Of a DNA stretch of 64,000 nucleotides, positions 34,441-45,412 are shown one piece after another. Origin of the DNA: Arachnopeziza araneosa (lineage: Eukaryota; Ascomycota; Leotiomycetes; Helotiales; Arachnopezizaceae); assembly GCA_003988855.1 (NCBI GenBank), contig QYAI01000051.1, positions 124,001 through 188,000 on the forward strand. The letters are read 5' to 3'. A program made the position numbers and the translations under genes. A model generated the notes under the pieces. The model was not told the origin of the DNA, did not search any database, and was given only the letters and a program-made list of their open reading frames with translations. How positions within the stretch are numbered: the first letter of the stretch is position 1; each line of letters opens with the position of its first letter.

Positions 34441-34748
34441 CGAGGCGGTCAAAATACGTCTTCGCCAAAGCGTCGGGAAATCGTAGAGTTGAAGCTCAAA
34501 TATCACAATCTTCACTTTACTAAAGTCGATAAAAACTTAATACAATAAAAACTTAATACAATAAAAACTTAATACAATAAAAACTTAATACAATAAAAAC
34601 TTAATACAATAAAAACTTAATAAACTTAATACAATAAAATATGAGTATCTAAGAGCTCCGATTTTAAGTTTCAAGTGCTTGTCTAGGACGATTATTGACA
34701 TTTGCGGTTTTTATTTTCGTTCCGCGAAGACGAATCTTGCCCGCCTTG
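34441..34748 (+). mobile_element. MITE-like inverted-repeat element, copy 1
   Basis: About 308 bp with imperfect terminal inverted repeats of about 26 bp beginning CGAGGCGGTCAAAATA on the left and, read on the other strand, CAAGGCGGGCAAGATT on the right, both running into CGTCTTCGC. Subterminal sequence matches the element at 47761-47945 at both ends in the opposite orientation. No coding capacity. An internal AT-rich minisatellite has expanded it. I could not define a target-site duplication. Confidence 0.7.
34529..34640. repeat. 16-bp AT-rich minisatellite inside the element
   Basis: About six copies of ATAAAAACTTAATACA in direct tandem, with a shortened unit at the right end. The other copy of the element has only a single, related sequence at the same place, so the expansion occurred within this copy. 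Confidence 0.9.
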
Positions 34749-35141
34749 ATTGCTGATGGAAAGCTGAGTCTCAGTGGTAGTACGAGGTTGGACAGCTTCA
34801 AGAAAATGTCCTGGCCAACCAATTTTGAATACAAATACTAAGAAACCCATAGATATACGTGGACAGGACTATGATTAAACGATTTTTATGATTTTTGGGC
34901 TCTTCTTGTACAATTTGAAAACCGAACTGCCATTTAAAATACTTGACAAGAAAATTTCAAGCGTTGTTGGTCGCAACTGCCGTTTTGTAAACAAAATAGA
35001 CCTTCAACGCTTCACTTCTACTTGGATTGAGCTCCCAAACAACAACAACACAGAAGACGGACTCGAAACGCGTTTGTTCTTGGATACTTTTAATATTGCA
35101 CAAGCTTTCGATACATACAGCCTTTGCGATCAGCTTTCACT

Positions 35142-35944
35142 ATGTCATCTCCACCCAACAAGTTCGCGCCCAAGCCCTCCAAATTGATACCAGAAGCCAA
35201 GCGCTTCTCGCCCGAGCTCTCTCAACGTGTTCCGGCACTCAAACTTAACCAACCCAAGTCAACCGCCTGGTTCAGCAACGATACGAGCTTGAGCCAACAG
35301 GAAATCCAGCACTTTGTGTCAAAGTTGCAGGTATTCGAGGACCCTGCTTCCAACAACTCACGACGACGCGACGGCGTCGCTACTTTGATGTCCCAAACTC
35401 CCAATATTGGAGAGAATTCCCAGAGCGGATTGATGGATCCTATGCCGAAGATCAACGAGCCGTTGCATGCGCTTATGCAATCCAAGCAGACCAAGATAGC
35501 CTCGCAAGCAACCGAGACTCTTCCAAAAGCTACCGAAAGACTCTTCCAACCAAAATCGCCGATGTTCGCACCTGGTCTCAGTAATTGTGGTATACCTGTC
35601 GCTGCTCCGATAATGAGCAAGTTCTGATCTTTACTTATGCAGCTCATAGCTGACTGATATGTAGTCGTAGCACCGGCTCTTAGGAATAATCAACCCTCTG
35701 CCAAGCCCCTTGCCACAACGACTACCAACTTTGAGGAAAAGTGGCCTGCGATCGAACACGACGAGGATAGTGGAGGTGTTTGTATTATACCTTTCGAGGA
35801 CCAAGGTAGTGTTATGTTCGAGGAGGAACTGGATGAGATGAAGATCATTACCACGTTTATTAACAAGGTAAAATCAACTCGTTCTAATCCTCCTCGAGGT
35901 TAACTCGATTCTGACTGGAGCTATCGCAGAGTGCTTCCATCTAA
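35142..35944 (+). CDS. hypothetical disordered protein
   Basis: Three exons (35142-35580, 35665-35867, 35930-35944) with 84 and 62 bp introns give about 218 aa. The protein starts MSSPPNKFAPKPSK, is rich in Pro, Lys, Ser and Gln in its first half, and becomes acidic (HDEDSGG, FEEELDEMKII) towards the end. No domain is recognised. The 3' end is uncertain: an alternative acceptor two bases downstream at 35930 keeps a different frame open for another 20 codons (FHLIITRLHGTKPNG), so the true C-terminus may be longer. The start is supported by splicing in frame and by the composition change. Confidence 0.5.
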
Positions 35945-36602
35945 TAATAACTCGGCTTCACGGTACGAAGCCAAATGGTATTGGCAAGAAGACTTCAGGT
36001 ACATTGTTTCTTTCAGAAATGGTTAAACTCAGGGGCTTTGTTAGAGCAAGCGAGTTTCACGTGATGCTGCTGAGCAAAATGGTGACTGGCTCTTCATTGG
36101 GTATGTCAATGACTGAAATATCAATAAGACAAATCGTTCCTTCAACAAGTTGAAAGAAGAATTTGAGAAAAGCGTCTATTGCAAGTGTTTTCTTGCGAAC
36201 GAATCAGCAATTAATAAATCCCTGAATGTGCACGACTTTCTCTAATAGCACCATTCTCCTTCTTGCCTAGCTTTAGGTTATATCCTCGAACTTTTAACTC
36301 CCAAAGCATAATTATCTAATCTTCTTACCAATAGCTTTCCTCTCCTCTTCCTGTCTTCTGAATACAATCCGCAAAGTTTATGTCCCCATCGTAAAGAACC
36401 AGTATGATGTATGGCCCGGTTGGAGTTCAGTTTTCCGAGGCCCCGCTGCTTGATCTCTCGAGCTAGTTACTATGCTGCTGCTTTGGTTCACGATTTTGAT
36501 AGGATCTGATCGCTGCGAAAGACCAAGAGAAGTATGAAAAATATTCTATTCTTTGGACCTTTTTTTGACGAGCGCAAAAAGCAAGGTGTTATCTTAGCTA
36601 CT
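35945..36602. other. intergenic, nothing recognised
   Basis: Between convergent 3' ends. May contain a further exon of the hypothetical gene at 35142. No other feature seen. Confidence 0.4.
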
Positions 36603-36947
36603 CTAATCATCATCCGAGTCTGAATCCTCATCATCATCTTCCTTATCCTTTGTGGCCTTTCCAGCTAGCGCATCCTGCATCTTATGATCAAATGCCTCCT
36701 CTCCCTCCTCTTTACTACGCCCTGGAGAACCGTCTGCCGTATCAAATGTCGACTCATAGAAGATTTCCGGTAAATAAACATCAGCGACTCGTTGCGCGAG
36801 GGCTATTGCACTCATTGCAGATGAAGAATCTTGAATATTAAGTTGAAGGTAAGGATGAGAAATCTTGAAAAAGGACGATGAAAAGTTGGGGAGGTATTTT
36901 CTCAACGGAATTGATTTTAGCGTTGGTGCTGAAATTGTCATATCCAT
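36603..36947 (-). CDS. small hypothetical protein with acidic tail
   Basis: A single frame from ATG 36947 to TAG 36603 encodes 114 aa. The middle contains a helix-like AIALAQRVADVYLPEIFYES segment, then a GSPGRSKEEGEEAFDHKM region, and the protein ends in an Asp/Ser/Glu-rich tail (DDDEDSDSDDD). Acidic tails of this kind are common in small nuclear or chromatin proteins, but I recognise no family. There is no visible intron. An upstream exon is possible because the frame is open a few codons above the chosen ATG. Confidence 0.45.
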   Translation of the reverse strand: MDMTISAPTLKSIPLRKYLPNFSSSFFKISHPYLQLNIQDSSSAMSAIALAQRVADVYLPEIFYESTFDTADGSPGRSKEEGEEAFDHKMQDALAGKATKDKEDDDEDSDSDDD

Positions 36948-39410
36948 CCAATTTAAAGTTGTTTTCAAGGTTGGCTCCTTCCCTAATTACAACCTTACAA
37001 TGTTCAGCACATTTTGATCAGCTCAGCAGAATATTGCTTAGTAGAGAGTCTTAGCAGTGAGGAAACCATGGTCCTAAATCAAAAAGAGCAAACGGTATGG
37101 TTGGAGTTGAGATCGCATAAAGTCGTACTTAGAATCATTTTGCTGCTCAAAGCGGTCTCCATGACTGCAAAAGTCTCCATTAATTCTGTACAAACAGCCA
37201 CTTTCAAAATCCATCCTTTCCTTGCAACAAAATCCCACGTCCAATGGGACTTCGGTCAAGATTGATATCATGCACAACTTCACTTTAGATTACCAGCCAG
37301 TGCGTTCTGCAATATACATCAGCGACTCCAGTGCAGTCCTAACCCGAGACATCAGAACCTTGACCACACAATTCTCGGACATGTAAACAAAACCTAGCCA
37401 AGATGTCCATCTTCTCATCCATGCAAGCGAGCGCCACCTATCAAAGGCAAAACCCGCAGAGAACCTTCGACCAGTAGCATGGCGGAGAATAGAGTCACTG
37501 CTCTGACCGCTCGTCGACCATGCATGCATGTATACCCCACGCTTCTCATGACGACTCATGGTTAAGGATGAGACATGTTTCTCCTTGGTAGACGGGAAAG
37601 AACGGATCTGATATCAGCTAGGACGTGAACAGACAATTCTCAGCTCCAAGCTTCCTTCGAGTCCAGTCTAGTACCGGAAGTCTCGATCACAGGAGCGTTT
37701 CCTTTCTTCTCCTTCCAGTCCTTGCTCTTCCAATTTTAGAATGAAAAATCAAAATGAGAGCAGAAAGAGGGCTGATGTGGTATACAGCTGCATCAAAAAC
37801 CTCATCAGATCTGAGACCTGACGATTGACGTCCAGTCATGCCAGCTTCCTGCAAGCAGGGTCGTGCGGCGTCTCGCTTCTAATGGCGGTGCGTGCATGTA
37901 ACCGCTATGATAATAAATGGAGAATCTAGTTTCTGTTTCTGAACGACCGTTTGCTGTCTCACTGGGTGGCTATCTGGCTGGCGGGAGAGGCTGATGCAAG
38001 TGGAAATCTGTGATCGGAAAATTTTATCTGTTTGAAAGATGAAACAGCCGTGAATGGGACTGGTGATGCAGTATCAGATGGCGTCAATAGCGATACCTCC
38101 CGTGCTTGACAAGCTTTGGTACGTAGGTAGTCATGATGAACAAGCGTACTTGGCCGCTGGAGGCGCACCAGAGCGGTGGGGAGATTTTCTCTATGTGGGG
38201 GAGAAGGATGAACACAGGTCCACGACATATCAGAGCGGTAAACTCTACAAGGTTGGGAATGAGGAAGCCAATGGTTGTTTGCATGCTAGGGCGTTGCACA
38301 GTATGAGCTCGGCTCTACTCTGCAGCTACCCGAGGTTTGCACCCTAGCAGCAACTGTTTTTGAGCTTTACCAGGAGCCAGCAAGTGACGACCTGCGCCAC
38401 AGTTTTTATTCTTGAAACGAGCGAACTTGTTCATTCGCGAATCTGCTAGTGGCACAAATGGCGGACGTGTGCAGCGGAATTGGTGGGAGAGTGGAGCCGC
38501 ATCGAAATCCACCTGGACGCCATCAACTAAAAAGAGGAAATTCTGACGATGAGATAAGTAAAGAATTGCCCTAAAAGAGGATTGCAAATCGACAGATCAT
38601 CAAGGTACTCGTGATCTCTGATGAGAGACCTGGCCCATGCTGGAAGCGCGGGAAGGTTTTGAGACAGAATACTTTGTTTATGATTTTAGGGTCGGATTGA
38701 TATTGCGAACAAGCAAGCACAGGTACTTGATAGCACCTGTTGAAGCAAGGCTAACGGAAGGGTATCCCATTCTTCGGCAAGTCTAGAAGGCTGGCGTCTC
38801 AGATATTCTTCCATATCAATTGGCTTAAGGTGAAAATATGTTCTCTGCCATGCCCACATGGAAGACCCATTTCTCTCATATATTTCATGCCTAGAATGAT
38901 ACTGACTGGCTCTTTCATTTTCAACCTAATTATCTCCATAATATCTAGTGTAATTCGGTGTTTCAGAGAGTTTGGAGGAAAGAAAGCAAACTTATAATTG
39001 TGGTATGTAAGTCTAAGTCGCTCCACTGGCGGTGTGTCAAATACATGGTGCTGACTGGTTGAAGGATTCTATAACGAGTAATTCGCTGATGCTATTATCA
39101 AGGCCTCAGCATAGTACCGAAGACTTCTGGCCAAGGAATTTCGTCCAATTTCTCCTGCAGACTCATAGAGCTACGGGAACAGACTGGCTGTCCAATCCAT
39201 TGTGCAGGATCTCACGGTATTAGTACAAATTTCCAGAAGTTCAACAGTTCACCGCCAGAAAGTCACCTGTTTGAAGCTGCCAGTGGTGCATTGCTTCCGT
39301 AACTGCCAAAGAAGCGAGCAACCACCCGGTTTCTGAGCTGCATCTGGAAGCTTGCCATCGCAGAGTGACATATCTGCCTGAAAATAACGATAGCGGTGAG
39401 GTCTCATTAG
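36948..39410. other. gene-poor region, possible transposase remnant
   Basis: About 2.5 kb. The stretch 36967-36984 shares an 18-bp identity (CAAGGTTGGCTCCTTCC core) with about 47291-47310. Short frames at 37290-37559 (-) and 38054-38347 (+) have no recognised family. A possible MULE-type SWIM fragment lies at 38799-39026 (listed). Confidence 0.4.
38799..39026 (-). pseudogene. possible MULE transposase C-terminal fragment
   Basis: A 75-codon minus-strand frame ends with YMREMGLPCGHGREHIF followed by a Trp-containing end. GLPCxH after a hydrophobic/charged stretch is the usual context of the SWIM zinc finger in fungal Mutator-like transposases (GLPCAH). The upstream CxC half of the motif is missing, no terminal repeats were seen, and the match is short, so this is a weak call of a decayed element. 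Confidence 0.22.
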
Positions 39411-41238
39411 ATGCTTATCAACATGGAGCCCCGATATGTCTTGAATGACTTTGGTTCCTTTGTATCTGTGCAGAGAATGGATCTGTTGCGACAAAAGATT
39501 CTTGAGATGCCGAACAACGACACGAACGCCTGGAAGATGCACAAGCCCGTAGCATACTCAGCGATTGAATATTGCGGACTTCAAGGCGACATTTTTGAAA
39601 ATGAGGAACGTAGTGCAGTAAGATGCTTCTTCAGTTCCAGATTCACTATCTGACATCTCAACAGGTTGAAGCACCTTATAGTGGCGATTATTCTAGTGCT
39701 GCAACTATGCGCAACGATGTCGCTGACTTCAATTCTGATTGTTCACGAAATTCGCAAGCCCAATATCAGCCAGGCCAACGATATGGGACCTCAATGCAGT
39801 CATACCAGGTCCCAGCGGAAGCCACAAGCAACTATACTAGGCCGAGTCCGACACCAAGGAACTTTTATACTGACATGAGTCTTAGCCATGGAGCCAGCAA
39901 CTATACCAGTATGTCAAATGGACAGAATTATGGACGGAGTTATAATACGCCAGTGTTCACAGCTCCAGGAATGAACATGCCATTGGCTGCAATGTCTCCA
40001 GGGCTCCCTCAGCCATACTTGTCTTCATCAGAAGGCTCAGCCTGGATTTCAGATAATTCGTTTGGATCCAACAGAACAAAATCCAGCCCAGCATATACCG
40101 ACTACTCTCCGGCAGCATCATCATCACCTAATCAACCACTTTTAGGCCTAGAAAATCTCAATATACATGGTAATGATGGGTTGCAAACAATTCCCGTGGG
40201 TTGGACCAATGGTTTGGGCAACCAGAATCAGGATTTGTATACTGCTATGTATGGTAATGGTGGGATTTCCGAAGGTCAAATCAACCACAACAGCTCCCAA
40301 CATGGCATTCGTTTGAACTCAGGCTCTACTAACGTTATTAAATGGCCCTCGGAGGTTGTTGGTGAAGATGAAACAGTTTCACCAACAGAGTTGAGGATCA
40401 ACATGTCATACACACCTTTGTCGAGCTCTGATTCAAGTCAAGATTTGACTTCCGGATGGTCTGAATATCATAACGAGGAGACGGAACAAGTTCCACTATC
40501 CAGAACATTTGCGGTTGACAAGCCACCAAAAGCGGAGCAACAAAGCCATCGTCGATTACTTCCTGACTCTACTCTTTCGTCTCAAAGTGTCGTTCCTACG
40601 CTTGCCAACCGTGAGTACGTGCCAGATCGATCCATCAGACAAAGTAGTCGAAGATCAACTCATAACGAGCACCGCAAAGCTCGTCATGCACCACTGCCTG
40701 TGAACACCGAAGAGAAGATGTTGCACGAATCAAACACAACATCTCGTTCGCCTTCAAGGTCTCAGAGTACTGAATGCGAATATTCATCTGAGACCGGAAA
40801 TCCATCCTGGACATCTATTGACAAATCACTAGCCACAGTAACCTATCAGCGAAACCCGCGAGACGACTACCTTGTTCGCTCAAAGTTGGCTGGAATGTCC
40901 TATAAGGATATCAAAAAGAATGGGAAATTCACAGAGGCGGAGTCTACTCTTCGAGGGCGATTTCGAACGCTGACAAAGGCCAAGTCAGCTAGAGTGCGGA
41001 AGCCAGAGTGGAGTGAAAATGATGTATGTCCTTCAACTCTGTTGTCATTTAATATTTTTGACCGATGCTATAGGATCGACTCCTGAAGAAAGCTGTCCGT
41101 AAGCTTACACCGCATGGTGATAAACGCAGAACGCCATGGAAGCAAGTAGCAGCATATATCGCTGATAATGAAGGCTCATATCATTTCGGCAATGCAACAT
41201 GTAGGAAGCGCTGGGACGAATTGCATGGATATGCTTAG
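39411..41238 (+). CDS. Myb/SANT-like DNA-binding protein (fungal-specific)
   Basis: Three exons (39411-39617, 39665-41023, 41074-41238; introns 47 and 50 bp) encode about 576 aa. A second in-frame ATG at 39423 is equally possible. Residues 70-430 are disordered, rich in Ser, Asn, Tyr, Gln and Pro. The C-terminus holds two helix-turn-helix-like units: YLVRSKLAGMSYKDIKKNG with STLRGRFRTLTK, and, across the last intron, WSENDVDRLLKKAVRKL with TPWKQVAAYIADNEGS and TCRKRWDEL. This is the arrangement of fungal Myb/homeodomain-like proteins in which a first helix set recognises when to unwind chromatin or bind DNA. The targets are unknown. The gene is convergent with the Ap4A phosphorylase. Confidence 0.8.
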
Positions 41239-41383
41239 TGGGAGATATTGCGTTACTTTTTGGGTCCGATTGGTTGCCGGCAGTCAAAGATATTTGTATG
41301 ATCTGTTTAAGATATTGGCGACTCAGTGTGTTAGAAGGTTTGGGAGGGAACTTGTTGATTGATAACATCTATAGTCAACAAAA

Positions 41384-42394
41384 CTATAGATGATCTCCAT
41401 TCCCACTGTCATTCACGGTGATTCCAATTGCGCGTAGAACATCTGTGAGCTTCGACTCATCACTACGAAGAGTGTCCCATTCTTCTTCACTTTTGACAAG
41501 AAGGGTACCTCCTAGCACTGTGCCGTTGAGTGCGATAGGTCCAAGCGTCTTGCCATCACGGCCAGTGATCTTAAGTCCTTCAGATAGACGTGGACATAAT
41601 ACCATTACCCGATCCGTAATGCCGAGGTTGTAACTAATGGTGGATTCTTCTTCTCGCGTAGCTTTAAAATTGTAGTTGGGAGCTTGTTTTCTGACAAGTA
41701 ATTCTCCTTGGTCATGCAGTTTCTTGTATATCTGGTGAAGAAATCTCGGGTGTGGATCCTGGGGAAGCGGCGCTGAGAAGTACGCAAAAGGAAGCAATGG
41801 TCGTGGCTCGTCAGATAGGGTATCGGCCAGTAAACTCCAGTTGGTGTTGTCGTCGATGCCCCTACGCATAGACTCTACCGGAAGAAACTGGATATGTCGA
41901 TGGGGCTGGCTTGCTCCTGAATGGTTCCCAGAATTGAAGAAGCCGAATAACTCCTCTCCACTTTCTTTATAAGCTTTCAGACATTTCCACACAGCCTGCA
42001 GGTCACTCTCTTCTAGTAAGTCCGTCTGTTGCTTAAATTCCTTTGTCGCAAGTATGAAATGGTTTGGAACGACTGGAAACTTGTTTAACACTACATAATG
42101 CTCTGCCGTAATATTAGCAACGAATAACCCTTTCGACGGCCTCTCAAATGGATCAATTGGCTTCTTGTCTGGATCTTTGTTTGACTTGGGTTTATTTGCG
42201 AGCGCTAGAGAGAACCGGAGTTGGAACTATAATTGTTAGTCTGTATTTAATGATACAGCGGTACTTGAACGAACGGGAAGTCCACTGCATTTCAAGACAG
42301 CTACACTGGTCGCGTAGAATGTCAAATCTCCGGATTCTTGGGCAGCTCTGAATTTAGCGCGTACGTGGCTTGGAAGGGACAGAGTTGTTGACAT
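41384..42394 (-). CDS. APA2: Ap4A phosphorylase (ATP adenylyltransferase)
   Basis: Two exons (42394-42275, 42226-41384; 48-bp intron) give about 320 aa. An upstream in-frame ATG at 42427 would add 11 residues. Family features: FQLRFSLALANKP near the splice junction, HYVVLNKFPVVPNHFILATK, and the HIT-superfamily active site in GNHSGASQPHRHIQF at about residues 140-153, where the PHRHIQ histidines form and accept the AMP intermediate. The C-terminal half (RVMVLCPR and ALNGTVLGGTLLVKSEEEW) matches the Apa1/Apa2 C-terminal domain. It splits diadenosine tetraphosphate with phosphate into ADP and ATP in the cytosol. Two CACGTG sites lie just upstream. Confidence 0.93.
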
Positions 42395-43656
42395 GTTGCA
42401 AAGGTTGTAAATGGTAAAACGATTCATCAGGCACGTGGATTAAGTTGAATCGTTACGCACGTGATCTAGCTTAGACTTACATTACCTAAGTATGAGGAAT
42501 AACTTAAGTTAGTTATTTATCTTTCCTTTTGCAAATATCCAACTTCTGTCTAATCGCCACATAAAAGAGAAACATTGTATCTATAATTACTCATAGAGTG
42601 CTCATACAAGGGGTTGATGCGGTAGAAACCGATGCAGCCACTAATCACCCATCCAACTACCCAATTGATATATTTCCATGTCTCGGTGAACCAACCGTGG
42701 ATGTCTCTAGATACCGTATTTACCGCTAATCATCTTTCACTTGTCACTCACACCTCATCTAGTCTATTTCTGCTATACTGCATTGTACAGGCGCCAGTCT
42801 GCACCCACCCGCCGGTTTCCACCATCCTGTCCATTGTTCCCAAGTCAGCTCCAGCCTAAGGGATCGGCATTGCATTGCATAGTAAGTATCGACTTGTAGC
42901 ACCCAGCGCTGCAGGAAGCTTATATGTTGTGTTCAACCCGAGAAAGGAAAATAAGAACCTGCCTTGTACAGATCGTGTGCAACTTAAGCTAGTATTATGA
43001 GAGGACCCTGGATGGTGTTAGGGAAGCTTGAAGATCATCTGTATATTTGTAGGTGGAGTTGGAGATGGCTGCTCCAATTCGGGTATTACAGCACTCCGAT
43101 AGGACAGCTAAGAGGTTTGCAATATGTTAAATGTAGAAAGCCAATAGAAAGGAGGTCATGCGAATCACAATCAAGAATGCTTCATGTCACAGGATCAACA
43201 TCAACACAGAATCCAAGTAGAATGGCCAACTAACCATGTCTATTTAGTTCTTCTTCTTGTTTCTACCTGACCACATCACATACCAATTATAGAAGTCAAA
43301 TAACAATACTCGATGTAGTATTTCTAGACCTTATCGCTCGTACCATTTTCAAGAAAGAAGTAGCCCAAGCAGTTTTGTCTTGTCTTCGCTGCACTATGAA
43401 ACAACAACAACAAAAAGCAATCTGAAAAATGGTATAACGGCAGTCCAACAGGCGGCAATTAATGCAAAACCACACCGCCCACAAACAAATGAAACGTAAA
43501 AGCAACCGTTGGCATGCCGAGTCTTGTCGTTCTCTCATAATGATATCTCAACCTTTCATTCTGTCCATGCTTCCCCTAATTGTATTCGTAAAATCGAATC
43601 CTAACAACGAGAAAGAGAGGCGTGTCGTGAGCGATCGAATCAAATGGCTATTCTGT
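42395..43656. other. intergenic, nothing recognised beyond E-boxes
   Basis: Promoter of the Ap4A phosphorylase and 3' region of the small gene at 43657. Short frames without features. Confidence 0.45.
42432..42463. promoter_or_regulatory. paired CACGTG E-boxes upstream of APA2
   Basis: CACGTG at 42432-42437 and again at 42458-42463, spaced 26 bp, 38-64 bp upstream of the chosen start codon (one is 5 bp above the alternative ATG). Such pairs are typical bHLH sites (Pho4, Cbf1). Role inferred. Confidence 0.45.
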
Positions 43657-44114
43657 TTATGTGGCAACCATCTTCTCTCCCACTTTCTCAGACACTGGCT
43701 TTCGCACCCTCATGACCGCGTCCTGACTTCCCATTCTTCGTCCCAGAGCACGCTCTAATTTGGCCCCCAATGCCAGCTTGCTCAAGTGTTCGCTCTTCTC
43801 TTTTGAGGGCACGAAACGCTGCGTAGCCAGCTTCTTGTTTTCTAGCTTTTGTAGTCCCTCTTCGATTTCTCTGATTTCTTGCTGTGCACTGGCGGAGGAT
43901 AAACTGGTCTTAACAGTGTTCGCTACAGACGGAGCAGCAGAGTATGTGCTGAATCGAGTTGAGTTGCGCTTGGAAGCAAGCTATCAAGAGACCCAAGTTA
44001 GTAATTGAAGACGAGCTATTTCGAGGCGACGAAGAAGTCCAACGTCGTGCGGGGGAAGAAAGGACTCACGCTTGGTGCCATGATAGGACGAGATGAGTCC
44101 AGCGAGGCACCCAT
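43657..44114 (-). CDS. small conserved-looking coiled-coil protein
   Basis: Two exons (44114-44070, 43980-43657) with an 89-bp intron (GTGAGT donor, ACTAAC branch, GATAG acceptor) encode 122 aa. The first exon reads MGASLDSSRPIMAPS. The second has a strong heptad-type helix (AQQEIREIEEGLQKLENKK) followed by FVPSKEKSEHLSKLALGAK and a basic end. The composition, the clean splice junction and the in-frame stop make it convincing although short. The family is not recognised; a scaffold or complex subunit role is only a guess from the coiled coil. It is easy to miss because no single frame is long. Confidence 0.6.
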
Positions 44115-45412
44115 TCTGTCGAGGATAAAAGAATTTTTCGCAGATGATGGTCTGTTCGTTAGGTTGTCGCTCTCTCCGAGAGATGGATAGTTGGAGAATT
44201 CGTGGAGTGACTAGAAATCAGAAGAGGAGTGTAGTGGAAAGAGTTTCTTCTTTTGTTGCTCCGTAAGGCGTTTGGGGTTGCCACGAGGCCAGGGATTAAT
44301 CTCAAACAGGAGGTCCTTCTGGAATGGAGCTCTGATCAGATCTTGAATCGAGGGCGTTGTGGACGTTTGAGATGATCCGCTTCCTCTCTTCAATGAAGTT
44401 TTGGGAGCAGAGCAAGGCAGCGGAGTTTTGAAGCGTTCTCTGGAGGATTGCTGTTAGATGATAAGATCAGAGCGGCGTTGCGTCGGTTGGTGAAGTGGGA
44501 GTGAAGGGAGACGATGTACGATTGAGGTATGTGCTCCGTTCCTCGAGTATCAACAACCCTAGCTGATATGACCGAATAGGGGCAGAATGTCCGACCCTTT
44601 GGGCAGTTGCTTACCTTTGTAATTGCTTGTTCAACCAGAATCCACCAAGTGACGACGGTGGAGATGTGTTTTCTTGAACGGGTTTCCCGGCTGAAGGGTT
44701 TCACAATGGATCAACTCTTCTCCCGTTCGGCTTAATGGATGGTGAGGACAAAGGCGCGGCGTGCTGCTGCTGCTGCGGGTAAGATGACCCTCGGAGTTCT
44801 CCCAGCACATGGATACGAGGGATTATCATTGGAGAAGTGCTGTCTTGTCTTGTAATTTCAGCGGCGGATCCCCTGCACACTGCTGCAAGCCGCGTCGCTC
44901 TTCCACAGGCGTCGCACGTGGCTATCGACCCTAAACAGCACCGAGATCTGCCCTTTTCAAGCCTCTGAAACGTGGAATCTCAGCGCTTTGGCAGCCATGC
45001 GTTTGAACCATCCAATTTAAAGTTGAACTGTCACCGGCCGGTCAGGAAGTGGTCAAGCCTTTGCCGTTTTCAAGGCTGGGTTTCTGCTCATCAAATGGGC
45101 GAATCACTGGTTCAAATCTCGTCGAGATGCTTCCCCACTTCTTTCTTCTCCCGTTCAAAGAAAACACACTCGGTCGGTCGTATCGCTGCGGAATTTGTCC
45201 ATGAGAGAAGAAGAGCACACAGCATGAAGTCGTGGTTGTAGCTCTATTCATTTCCAACAAATCAAAGTGGTTGAGGCGAAGCGAATTCTTCATGCAGAAA
45301 AATGCACTGGCCTTCCTCCTATGCAATATCAAGGCAACACCACCACAGAGCTACCATACCAGAGATCCGGCAGTCAAAGATTCATCTGCACCGTCACATT
45401 TCGCATCTCACC
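44115..45412. other. divergent promoter region
   Basis: Between the small coiled-coil gene (-) and the TPR gene (+). Contains a short GCT tract near 44762-44776 and CACGTG at about 44922. Frames in it are short and featureless. Confidence 0.5.

Larger units (their letters stand above)
34236..35141. other. spacer containing a MITE-like element
   Basis: Between the MFS gene and the hypothetical gene at 35142. Contains the inverted-repeat element at 34441-34748 and its internal minisatellite. The remainder shows no feature. Confidence 0.6.

Noticed and set aside
38054..38347. 97-codon plus-strand frame with a mixed composition
   Set aside because: No ATG context, intron, domain or neighbour support; cannot be distinguished from chance.
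45090..45130. GGTTCAAATC, resembling a tRNA B box
   Set aside because: The flanking bases do not form a T-arm and there is no A box or acceptor stem at the expected distance.
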